In this document: positions 57,350 to 64,000 of the stretch, in pieces
Layout of the letters: each line of letters begins with the position of its first letter
Numbering within the stretch: position 1 is the stretch's first letter
NCBI RefSeq assembly: GCF_003368325.1
Contig: NZ_CP031467.1
Coordinates: 1,426,001-1,490,000, forward strand
Reading direction: 5' to 3'
Length of the DNA stretch: 64,000 nucleotides
DNA from: Paraburkholderia caffeinilytica
GTDB taxonomy: Bacteria > Pseudomonadota > Gammaproteobacteria > Burkholderiales > Burkholderiaceae
Position numbers and translations under genes: made by a program
The notes under the pieces: model-generated
Databases searched by the model: none
What the model was told of the DNA's origin: nothing
Seen by the model: the letters and a program-made list of their open reading frames with translations, nothing else

Positions 57350-57384
57350 TCATCTCTGTACGCCGCGAACTCAGCAGAAAAACA

Positions 57385-58212
57385 TCAGCGAAAGAACACG
57401 TGCTGCGTGATTTTGGCGAGCGGGTAATGCACGCCCGGCTGAATCTTGGCCGGAATGTCGAGCGGTTTGAGCAGCATCTTCACGCACATATCCGCCGACA
57501 GATTGCGCCGCACCAGCGCACTGATGCGCGCGGCGCGTTCGCGGTTATAGGCCGAATCGTGCACGCGCTCCGGATAACGAATCGCGAAGACGTGACGCAA
57601 GGCGATCTCCGAGTCTTCGTTCTTGATCTCCATCACACGCCGCATCAACGCGCCGAGAACCGCAAGGCGGCCGTTGCCTTCGATCTTGTTGTACTTCTTG
57701 AAGAACTTGAAAAAGTGTTTGTAGTGACGAACTTCGTCGGTGCGAATGTTGTCGGTGATCTGCTTGAGCACCGGCTCGTCCGAACACTCGCCGATCGCAC
57801 GGTAGAGCGTTGCGGTGCCCGTCTCCACCACGCAGCGTGCAACCATTTCGAGCGCGCGGGTCTTTTCGAAGTCTTCGACCGAGCAGGTCAGCGAGTACTC
57901 CTCCATGAAATTGCGGAATGCCGTGTCCCAATCGAACTCAGGCCAGACGTAAGCGACATAGGTCTTGAGCGCACGGCCGTGCTGCATTTCCTCCGGCTCC
58001 CACTCCTGATTGAGCCAGGCGGAAACTTCCGGGTCGCCGTCGAAGAAGGTGCTCAGATTGCTGGTGTAAAGATCGGTGCCGCTTTCGATAAACGAAGCGG
58101 CGCACAGCAGAAGCAGCAAGTCTTCGTTGGCCACTGCCTTCTGACGATCTATGCGGGTGAGGTCGATATCCTCGATCCGCCAGGGCATCACATGGTTCAG
58201 CTCAGTGTGCAT
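57385..58212 (-). CDS. Ferritin-like di-iron protein
   Basis: This 275-residue helical protein has two iron-binding helix pairs: a Glu in SFIESGTDLY with EEMQH in EWEPEEMQHGRAL, then a Glu in VVETGTATLY with DEVRH in IRTDEVRHYKHFF. This is the carboxylate-bridged di-iron pattern of ferritin-like and acyl-ACP-desaturase-like oxygenases. The substrate is unknown. The length exceeds that of rubrerythrins. It is probably transcribed alone. Confidence 0.82.
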   Translation of the reverse strand: MHTELNHVMPWRIEDIDLTRIDRQKAVANEDLLLLLCAASFIESGTDLYTSNLSTFFDGDPEVSAWLNQEWEPEEMQHGRALKTYVAYVWPEFDWDTAFRNFMEEYSLTCSVEDFEKTRALEMVARCVVETGTATLYRAIGECSDEPVLKQITDNIRTDEVRHYKHFFKFFKKYNKIEGNGRLAVLGALMRRVMEIKNEDSEIALRHVFAIRYPERVHDSAYNRERAARISALVRRNLSADMCVKMLLKPLDIPAKIQPGVHYPLAKITQHVFFR

Positions 58213-58451
58213 TGTGTCTTAGCTCCGAAACCTGTATCGACTCGTGGAGCGCTCGAAACCGCCCACTATCGCAAAGGCAGTTCGCCGGGCCAGATACAGC
58301 GCCTTGATTAGAGTTAACCCCTTGTATCTTGCATCTTAGCCGGTGTTTCACAATTCTGCAGATAACCCAGCACAGACCGTGCCGAACCGCCGCAGTTCCA
58401 ATTTCACGGTAGTCGAATACTGCGGATAGTTACAAGCAGCGCATGCAAGGC

Positions 58452-58480
58452 AAAAAAAAGCCAGCTGGAAGAGCTGGCTT
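58452..58480 (-). terminator. Rho-independent terminator beyond the gamma-glutamyltransferase gene
   Basis: Read on the minus strand, an 8-bp stem (AGCCAGCT/AGCTGGCT) with a 5-nt loop runs into eight T residues. It lies about 190 bp past the ggt stop codon. Confidence 0.8.
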
Positions 58481-58483
58481 TGA

Positions 58484-58661
58484 CCCGAGCTGAGCGACAA
58501 GTACCTCAAGCGCGACAAGGCTCGCTACGAAGCCTTGTATGTGCCGCGCGAGCAGAATCAACACGAGCGCCGCCAGACCGGTCGACGCTTACGGCGGCAT
58601 CACCGCCATCGCGAAGGTGCCGCAAAACGCGGCGGCCCAGGCGGCGCCGCGCTTCGAATGA
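58484..58661 (+). pseudogene. Possible C-terminal gene remnant with frameshift
   Basis: From 58484 one frame reads PELSDKYLKRDKARYEAL and YVPREQNQHERRQTG; near 58580 a second frame takes over with VDAYGGITAIAKVPQNAAA and QAAPRFE, then stops at 58659-58661. The two parts look like normal protein sequence, and a stop precedes the first. It reads like the end of a lost gene broken by a frameshift. I do not recognise the family, and chance coding potential cannot be excluded. Confidence 0.35.
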
Positions 58662-58666
58662 AACGT

Positions 58667-60304
58667 TCAGAACCCGGCTGCCAGCCCATCGCGGCGGCTG
58701 TCGCTCGCCGCCACATAGCCGCGATCCGGATCGTTGCGGTCGAGCTTCCAGATGTACTGACCGGAGCCGAAGTCCATGTACGGATCGTCGACCGACTTGA
58801 TCGTGTGGCCCAGCTTCTGCAGCGCCGCGGCGGTCGTCGGATCGAGCGTCGATTCGATGTCGATCGTGAAGTCGCGGTTGACCTTCCAGCGCGGTGCATC
58901 GCAGGCGGCCTGCGGTTGCTGACCGTAGTCGAGCATCCGCACGATCGATTGCAGGTGGCCTTGCGGCTGCATGTCGCCGCCCATCACGCCGAAGCTCATC
59001 ACGGCTTCCTGCCTGCCGTCCACCTGCTGCGTGAGGAACGACGGGATGATCGTGTGGAACGGCCGTTTGCCGCCCTCCACCACGTTCGGCGACTTCGGGT
59101 CCATCGAGAAGCCGCAGCCGCGGTTCTGCATGGCGATGCCGCTGTCCGGCACCACGATGCCTGAGCCGAAGCCCATGTAGTTCGACTGGATGAAGCTGAC
59201 CATCATGCCGCGCTCGTCCGCCACCGACATGTAGATCGTGCCGCCGGCCTTCGGCATGCCGAAGTCGAACTGCGTGGCACGCTTGTGATCGATCAGCTTC
59301 GCGCGCGACGTGAGGTACGCTTCGTCGAGCATCTGTTCGGGCGTCACGTCCATCGAACGCGGATCGGCGACGTAGCGGTAGACATCGGCGAACGCCAGCT
59401 TCATCGCTTCGATCTGCAGATGCTGCGACTCGACGCTGTCGACGGTGAGCTCTTTCACGTCGAACTTTTCGAGGATGCCCAGCGCGATCAGCGCCGCGAT
59501 GCCCTGGCCGTTCGGCGGAATCTCATGCACGGTGTAGCCGCGATAGTCCTTGCCGATCGGCTCGACCCAATCCGCTTTGTAGTTGCGCAGATCGTCGAAG
59601 GTCAACGCGCCGCCGCCTTCGCGCGCAAACGCCGCGATCCGCTCGGCGATCTCGCCTTCGTAGTACGCACGCGGACCTTGTTCGGCGAGCTTGCGCAAGG
59701 TCTTCGCGTGACCGGGAAAGCGCACCAGTTCGCTGACTTCCGGCGCGCGGCCGCGCGGCATGAAGGTTTGCGCGAAGCCGGGCAGGTCTTTCAATTCTGG
59801 TACGGCGGCCGCCCATTTGTAGGCGACGATGCTCGCCACCGCGTGACCACGCTCGGCGATCTCGATCGCCGGCTCCATCAGATCGGCGAACGGCAGCGAG
59901 CCGAATTTCCGATGCAGCGCCTCCCAGCCGGCGATCACGCCCGGCACCGTCACGGCATCCCAGCCACGCTTGGGCTGCCTCGCGAGACCGTTTTCCTCGC
60001 CGTACTTGCGCCTGAAATAGTCGACGTTCCAGGCCGCCGGCGACACGCCGGAAGCGTTCAGGCCATGCAGCTTTTTGCCGTCCCACACCAGCGCGAAGGC
60101 GTCGCCGCCAAGACCGCACGACACCGGCTCGACCACCGTAATGGCGGCGGCCGCCGCGATCGCCGCGTCGACGGCATTGCCGCCTTTCCACAGCATCCGC
60201 AGGCCGGCCTGCGCGGCGAGCGGATGCGAAGTCGAAACGATGTTGCGCGCGAATACGGGCAGACGCGGCGTCGGATAAGAGTTTTGCCAGTTGAAGCCAG
60301 TCAT
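58667..60304 (-). CDS. Gamma-glutamyltransferase family enzyme
   Basis: This 545-residue Ntn-hydrolase of the GGT family is made as one chain and cut before a Thr nucleophile, here probably Thr356 in GGTIYMSVAD. Other blocks are HPLAAQAGLRMLWKGGNAVDAAIAAAA, PNGQGIAALIALGIL and SNYMGFGSGIVVPDSG. No signal peptide is seen, so it is probably cytoplasmic, more like cephalosporin-acylase or YwrD-type members than secreted GGT. The start at 60304 (MTGFNWQN) was chosen; the frame is open to 60460. A palindrome lies 144 bp upstream. Confidence 0.85.
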   Translation of the reverse strand: MTGFNWQNSYPTPRLPVFARNIVSTSHPLAAQAGLRMLWKGGNAVDAAIAAAAAITVVEPVSCGLGGDAFALVWDGKKLHGLNASGVSPAAWNVDYFRRKYGEENGLARQPKRGWDAVTVPGVIAGWEALHRKFGSLPFADLMEPAIEIAERGHAVASIVAYKWAAAVPELKDLPGFAQTFMPRGRAPEVSELVRFPGHAKTLRKLAEQGPRAYYEGEIAERIAAFAREGGGALTFDDLRNYKADWVEPIGKDYRGYTVHEIPPNGQGIAALIALGILEKFDVKELTVDSVESQHLQIEAMKLAFADVYRYVADPRSMDVTPEQMLDEAYLTSRAKLIDHKRATQFDFGMPKAGGTIYMSVADERGMMVSFIQSNYMGFGSGIVVPDSGIAMQNRGCGFSMDPKSPNVVEGGKRPFHTIIPSFLTQQVDGRQEAVMSFGVMGGDMQPQGHLQSIVRMLDYGQQPQAACDAPRWKVNRDFTIDIESTLDPTTAAALQKLGHTIKSVDDPYMDFGSGQYIWKLDRNDPDRGYVAASDSRRDGLAAGF

Positions 60305-60656
60305 GTCGAACACTCTCGAAAGCGTGGTCCGGCGCGTTCTCGATCGCCGGACACCATGGGAAACGGGTAACACGCGGGTGAATCGCGGGCACATCGCGGG
60401 TAAAGCGCGAAGCCTTGGATTGCAGCGCGATCCGGCCCAAAAAACAAATTCATTTATCAAATGAATAAATGCGCAAACGACCTGAATGGATCGTCGCGCG
60501 GTCGTCCCGGATCCGAACCATGACGCATGAGTTGGCAGACAAGGGGGGCGATGGTCTTACAATACGCTCACCCTCGTTCACGCATTACCCGTTTTCCGGA
60601 CCCGCTTATTGGGCCGGCGGCGGGCAGCGCCGATAAAAACCCACGACCCGAAACCC
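60305..60656. other. Divergent intergenic region between ggt and glpR (352 bp)
   Basis: This region holds the AT-rich palindrome at 60448-60466 and probable promoters of both genes. No gene is evident. Confidence 0.5.
60448..60466. promoter_or_regulatory. Palindrome ATTCATTT-ATC-AAATGAAT, candidate operator
   Basis: Perfect 8-bp arms surround a 3-bp centre in an A/T-rich island within GC-rich DNA, 144 bp upstream of the ggt start and 190 bp upstream of glpR. It looks like an operator of an unknown regulator. Confidence 0.6.
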
Positions 60657-61436
60657 ATGACCCGAGACCCCCGCCTGACTCTCAATGCCCGGCAACAGGA
60701 ACTGCTGGAGTGGGTGCAACGCGATGGCTTCGTGACCGTGGACGACCTTGCGGCCCACTTCGACGTGACGCCGCAGACGATCCGCCGCGACGTCAACTGG
60801 CTCGCCGACATGAACCTGTTGCGTCGCTATCACGGCGGCGCCAGTCTGCCGACCAGCTCCGAGAACGTCTCGTACACGGCGCGTCAGCGGATGTTCCACG
60901 AAGAGAAGCGGCGCATTGCAGCGCTAGTGGCCACTCACATTCCGGACCAGGCGTCCCTCTTCATCAACCTCGGCACGACCACCGAGGAAGTCGCACGCGC
61001 GCTCAACCGGCATCGCGGTCTGCGCGTGATCACCAACAATCTGAACGTCGCCAGCATGATGAGCGGCTATCCGGATTGCGAAGTGCTGGTGACCGGCGGC
61101 ATCGTGCGGCCGTGGGACAAGGGCATCGTCGGCGAACTGGCGATCGACTTCATCCGGCAGTTCAAGGTGGATTTCGCGATTATCGGCACCTCGAGCATTG
61201 AAACGGACGGCACGCTGCGCGATTTCGACACCCGCGAAGTGCGCGTGGCCGAGGCGATCATCCAGCACGCGCGCACGGTGTTTCTCGCCGCCGACCACTC
61301 CAAATTCGGCCGTCCGGCGCTCGTGCGTCAAGGACATCTCGATCAGATCGACGCGCTTTTCACCGACGCCGCACCGCCGGCCGAGATGAACGAAACGCTC
61401 GCCGCCGCCAATTGCCAGGTGTATATCGCCGGGTAA
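60657..61436 (+). CDS. glpR: DeoR-family repressor of glycerol-3-phosphate genes
   Basis: This 259-residue protein has an N-terminal HTH (NARQQELLEWVQRDGFVTVDDLAAHFDVTPQTIRRDVNWL, read as overlapping motifs) and a C-terminal sugar-phosphate-sensing domain (LFINLGTTTEEVARAL, GIVGELAIDFIRQFKVDFAIIGTS). GlpR represses glycerol uptake and glp genes until glycerol-3-phosphate binds. glpD lies 1.9 kb downstream with GlpR-like inverted repeats before it. The ATG at 60657 is the family start; the frame is open to 60609. Confidence 0.92.
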   Translation: MTRDPRLTLNARQQELLEWVQRDGFVTVDDLAAHFDVTPQTIRRDVNWLADMNLLRRYHGGASLPTSSENVSYTARQRMFHEEKRRIAALVATHIPDQASLFINLGTTTEEVARALNRHRGLRVITNNLNVASMMSGYPDCEVLVTGGIVRPWDKGIVGELAIDFIRQFKVDFAIIGTSSIETDGTLRDFDTREVRVAEAIIQHARTVFLAADHSKFGRPALVRQGHLDQIDALFTDAAPPAEMNETLAAANCQVYIAG

Positions 61437-61743
61437 TCCAGGCGTCTTCGGCCATGCTGCAGTGCACGCGAAACTTCGAGTGAAATCAAGGATCTGGCCG
61501 CTGCTCCAAACCGCCTCTGCAGGTTCCATTTGTCAAAGGGAAAATTTACTGGGGCCCATTTGGGGTTTAACGGGCGGTTGACTACACTCCAGTTCCCCGG
61601 CGTCCGTTCCGCGTTACGCGGAGCGCCGGCAGCGTGAACTTGTCGTGATAGCCGCACCTCCCGCCTGATCCTCTAGCGGACTTCACTGGCATCGTGCCAG
61701 TCGCCGGCATGGCCGTCCGCGTTTGCTTGACATGGAGAGAACG
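61437..61743. other. Intergenic region after glpR (307 bp)
   Basis: A TTGACT hexamer near 61578 and a TCCGCG/CGCGGA hairpin near 61608-61622 are visible, possibly the promoter and leader of the small gene that follows. No glpR terminator was found. Confidence 0.45.
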
Positions 61744-61941
61744 ATGCTGAGTCCGCATGAATTCGCCACGTTGTTGCTCGTCAAGGACGCTCCCAATCAA
61801 GTCGACATGGAGCGAGAAGAACTCGACGCCCTGCTGGAACGCCAGCTTGTGCAACTCGAACGGCTCGCGTCGGGCAACGAACAATGGCGCGTAACCGAAA
61901 CCGGCGACAGTGCGCTTCGGGCCATCAAGCGTTTTTCCTAG
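61744..61941 (+). CDS. Small conserved protein of unknown function
   Basis: This 65-residue helical protein (MLSPHEFATLLLVKDAP, then DMEREELDALLERQLVQLERLA) has a basic C-terminus. It looks like a winged-helix fragment or small regulator and resembles small proteins common in Burkholderiaceae. The start at 61744 has GGAG 6 nt upstream; ATG 61732 and a TTG at 61723 are alternatives. A terminator follows. Confidence 0.8.
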   Translation: MLSPHEFATLLLVKDAPNQVDMEREELDALLERQLVQLERLASGNEQWRVTETGDSALRAIKRFS

Positions 61942-61954
61942 TACGTTGGATTAC

Positions 61955-61988
61955 AAAGCAAAGCGGCCGCATGAACGGCCGCTTTGTT
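61955..61988 (+). terminator. Rho-independent terminator after the small gene
   Basis: A 9-bp stem (AAGCGGCCG/CGGCCGCTT), extended by further A-T pairs, is followed by TGTTGTG. It lies 14 bp past the stop codon. Confidence 0.8.
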
Positions 61989-62042
61989 GTGCCCAATTCA
62001 TTTACACAGTAAATTGACGCGACGGACCTCCTGCCTTCGCGC

Positions 62043-62669
62043 ATGCCAAAAACACTCTCCTCCGACGACATCCAGCAATTCCGCGAAACCATGCGGCGCG
62101 TGGCCGAAAACGCGTTCGCCACACGCGGCGCGCAAGGGGTGACGATGCGCGAACTGGCGAAGGAGTTGGGATGCAGCGCGATGACGCCCTATCGCTACTT
62201 CCGCGACAAAGACGAAATCCTTGCGATGGTCCGCGCGGCCGCGTTCAACCGCTTCGCGGCGCGGCTCGAAGCAGCGGCGAAAGAAGCAGCCGCAGCTGAC
62301 CGCTCCGCCGTCAGCGACGCCTACGTGGCGTTCGCGCTCGACGAACCACACGCCTATCGCCTGATGTTCGATCTAACCCAGCAAGACGGCGCCTATCCAG
62401 AGCTCAGAGCAGCATCGCAGCGCGCCTGGAGCATGCTCGGGGCGCACTTCGAGCAGCTCGTTGCCGCGGGCATTCTGGAAGGCGACCCACAATTGATCGG
62501 CTACGCCTACTGGGCAAGCCTGCACGGCTTCACCATGCTGGCGCTCGCCAATCAGTTGCCTTTGCCACAGGCGCAACAGGCCCCAGGGAGCGACGCGCCG
62601 ACGCGCGAGGCCGTATTCGCGCAGATTCGCCGGATGTTGTGGCGCGGCGCGCAGCCGCAGCGCGGCTAG
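62043..62669 (+). CDS. TetR-family transcriptional regulator
   Basis: This 208-residue protein has an N-terminal HTH (AENAFATRGAQGVTMRELAKELGCSAMTPYRYFRDKDEI, read as overlapping motifs) and a C-terminal domain with a WHG-like pattern (EPHAYRLMFDLTQ, YWASLHGFTMLALANQL). The ligand and target are unknown. No obvious target gene is adjacent on either side. Confidence 0.9.
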   Translation: MPKTLSSDDIQQFRETMRRVAENAFATRGAQGVTMRELAKELGCSAMTPYRYFRDKDEILAMVRAAAFNRFAARLEAAAKEAAAADRSAVSDAYVAFALDEPHAYRLMFDLTQQDGAYPELRAASQRAWSMLGAHFEQLVAAGILEGDPQLIGYAYWASLHGFTMLALANQLPLPQAQQAPGSDAPTREAVFAQIRRMLWRGAQPQRG

Positions 62670-62747
62670 CCCGGGTCAGCCCATCCACTCATTCGACACG
62701 GAATAACGCGCCGAAAAGTACAGGGTGGCAAAAACCGAACTCGAAGT

Positions 62748-63122
62748 TCAGCCCGCGCGCAGGGTCGGATCGGCCGCCGCGCGCCAGCTCAACGCCTTGG
62801 CCCGCTGGTCGGTAAAGAACGCGACCCACTGATTGCGCACCTGCGGATCGGCGCTCACCCCCTGGCTCGCATAGTGCTGCGCGAGCGACGCCTGGAACGC
62901 GCAGTAATCGTCCTTCGACAACTTGCCGCGCCGGTTCGCCACGTACGCATCGAACAGCGTCGCGTAGACGCCTTGCGAGTCGCGACCGTAGTCGACTGTC
63001 TGGGCACTGCACATCTGCTGCAACGATGCGAACGAGGGTGCGCCCATCGTCCCATTCAAGCCCGGCGAGCTGACGCATCCCATCAGGAACGCAGCGGCGC
63101 CGATCATCCAAAGTCCACGCAT
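62748..63122 (-). CDS. Small lipoprotein of unknown function
   Basis: This 124-residue protein has a lipoprotein signal (MIGAAAFLMGC, Cys16) and two further Cys (in QQMCSA and DDYCAF) likely to form a disulfide. The mature part is helical (YATLFDAYVANRRGKLSKDDYCAF as overlapping motifs, QWVAFFTDQRAKAL). No known family. It diverges from glpD. Confidence 0.78.
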   Translation of the reverse strand: MRGLWMIGAAAFLMGCVSSPGLNGTMGAPSFASLQQMCSAQTVDYGRDSQGVYATLFDAYVANRRGKLSKDDYCAFQASLAQHYASQGVSADPQVRNQWVAFFTDQRAKALSWRAAADPTLRAG

Positions 63123-63248
63123 GAATTCACCTCGAAATGACTTCTGCCGAGAGTATCGTCCGTGACCGCGCGTTACGCCATATCTTCGCGAACGCTAGAA
63201 ACGCACCTAAGAAAATCGAACTTTACTTTTTCGAATATGTTCACTAAA

Positions 63249-63262
63249 GTTCGCAAACGAAC
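63249..63262. promoter_or_regulatory. GlpR-like inverted repeat 1 upstream of glpD
   Basis: GTTCG-CAAA-CGAAC is an inverted repeat of the GTTCG/CGAAC type found in GlpR operators. It lies 61 bp before the glpD start. Binding by GlpR is inferred. Confidence 0.65.
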
Positions 63263-63279
63263 ACTATCGGTTCGATAGT
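63263..63279. promoter_or_regulatory. GlpR-like inverted repeat 2 upstream of glpD
   Basis: ACTATCG-GTT-CGATAGT is a perfect inverted repeat immediately next to repeat 1. A further TCGAA/TTCGA pair lies at about 63216-63233. Several half-sites in tandem are typical of GlpR regions. Confidence 0.6.
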
Positions 63280-63322
63280 TTTTCCAAACCGCTTTCTGAA
63301 TACGACGCAGAGGACACAGCAG

Positions 63323-64000
63323 GTGACGCAAGGCTCGAGATACGATTTGCTCGTCGTGGGCGGCGGGATCAACGGCGCAGGCATCGCACGCGATGCGGCG
63401 GGCCGCGGCCTGTCTGTGCTGCTCTGCGAACAGGACGATCTGGCGGCCCATACGTCGTCGGCCAGCACCAAGCTGATTCATGGCGGCCTGCGGTACCTCG
63501 AGTACCGCGAGTTCGGGCTGGTGCGCAAAGCCCTGCAGGAGCGTGAAACGCTGCTGCGCGCGGCGCCGCACATCATGTGGCCGCTACGCTTCGTGATGCC
63601 GCACATGCCCGATCTGCGTCCGGCCTGGCTGATCCGCGCCGGCCTGTTCCTTTACGATCACCTCGCCAAACGCGAGCTGCTGCCCGGCTCGCGCGGCATC
63701 GTGATGCGCAACCATCCTGCCGGCGCGCCGCTGGTCGATTCGATCAAGCGCGGTTTCGTGTATTCGGACGGCTGGGTGAACGACGCGCGTCTGGTCGTGC
63801 TGAACGCGCTGGATGCGAAGGAGCGCGGCGCGGAGATTCTCACGCGCACCAGGCTGCTGAGCGCGGTGCGCGCCGGCGGCGAATGGCACGCGCAACTCGA
63901 ACGCGCGGACGGCACGCTCCTCGACGTGCGCGCCGCCTCGATCGCGAATGCGGCCGGGCCGTGGGTCGGCGAATTGCTGCAGGGCGCGCTCGGCCGGGAA
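63323..64000 (+). CDS. glpD: Aerobic glycerol-3-phosphate dehydrogenase, 5' part
   Basis: The first 226 codons are present and the gene runs off the right edge. The protein opens with an FAD-binding fold (YDLLVVGGGINGAGIARDAA), then the GlpD pattern HTSSASTKLIHGGLRYLEYREFGLVRKAL and GFVYSDGWVNDARLVV. It oxidises glycerol-3-phosphate to DHAP and passes electrons to quinone at the inner membrane. The start is a GTG at 63323. GlpR-like inverted repeats lie upstream, so repression by GlpR is likely. Confidence 0.94.
   Translation, partial: MTQGSRYDLLVVGGGINGAGIARDAAGRGLSVLLCEQDDLAAHTSSASTKLIHGGLRYLEYREFGLVRKALQERETLLRAAPHIMWPLRFVMPHMPDLRPAWLIRAGLFLYDHLAKRELLPGSRGIVMRNHPAGAPLVDSIKRGFVYSDGWVNDARLVVLNALDAKERGAEILTRTRLLSAVRAGGEWHAQLERADGTLLDVRAASIANAAGPWVGELLQGALGRE

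Larger units (their letters stand above)
58213..58666. other. Intergenic region between ferritin-like and ggt genes (454 bp)
   Basis: This region holds the promoter area of the ferritin-like gene, a hairpin with an A/T-tract at 58452-58480, and a possible gene remnant at 58484-58661 (own entry). Nothing else is evident. Confidence 0.5.

Overview
The window is a GC-rich, gene-dense stretch of a betaproteobacterial chromosome. It most resembles the main chromosome of Paraburkholderia or Burkholderia. The evidence is the protein families and the order of the central genes: pgk-pyk-fba-purCEK, ilvE-zinc finger-waaF, pilA-pglL-terC-sucDC, recX-recA beside a TctDE-like two-component pair, and glpR near glpD. 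I see no insertion sequence, prophage, CRISPR array, rRNA or conjugative module, so this is core genome with some lineage-specific accessory genes. One tRNA (Met, CAU) is present.

Layout. 1-1.2 kb: the 5' end of an RND efflux adaptor (minus) diverges from its TetR/AcrR-type repressor across an AcrR-like operator. 1.2-5.2 kb: a cysteine hydrolase, a GlxA-type AraC regulator, a membrane-anchored CoxG-like protein, a DUF427 protein and a small exported protein. 5.4-9.1 kb: a DegP-type envelope protease downstream of a PmrAB/QseBC-like two-component system, with two PmrA-type boxes between them. 9.3-13.5 kb: dacB (PBP4), a fatty-acid hydroxylase family protein and an SGNH esterase lipoprotein. 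13.7-22.3 kb (minus): pgk, pyk, fba, purC, purE, purK and a Sua5-type enzyme, that is lower glycolysis, purine synthesis and tRNA t6A synthesis. Three 77-78 bp tandem repeats separate purC and purE. 22.5-28.7 kb: azlCD diverging from ilvE, then a zinc-finger protein, waaF, an NTF2-like protein and a YheT-type hydrolase. 28.8-31.2 kb: a BepA-like M48 protease and moaC. 31.2-37.9 kb (minus): sucC-sucD, a TerC protein, the type IV pilin and its adjacent PglL-type O-oligosaccharyltransferase.

38-44.5 kb: recA-recX with a perfect LexA box, then a TctDE-like regulator and sensor pair followed by an MHS-family transporter, and tRNA-Met. 44.6-49.4 kb: a small exported protein, a MarR regulator diverging from a DHA2 exporter across a 24-bp palindrome, and dgoR diverging from dgoD (galactonate catabolism). 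49.7-54.9 kb: two small proteins, copC-copD, a di-haem plus tri-haem cytochrome c pair, and a hemolysin III family protein. 55.1-60.3 kb: rhlE, a PNPOx-like protein, a ferritin-like di-iron protein and a gamma-glutamyltransferase family enzyme. 60.6-64 kb: glpR, small proteins, a TetR regulator, a lipoprotein and the 5' part of glpD.

No clearly novel multi-gene system is visible. The points most worth checking are small-scale: a DgoR regulator with no standard start codon, a pilin with a very long leader and a duplicated cleavage motif behind a terminator-like hairpin, an in-frame open stretch joining pgk to pyk, the purC-purE repeats, the two PmrA-type boxes before the protease gene, scattered hexanucleotide repeats, and an unexplained coding remnant near 58.5 kb.
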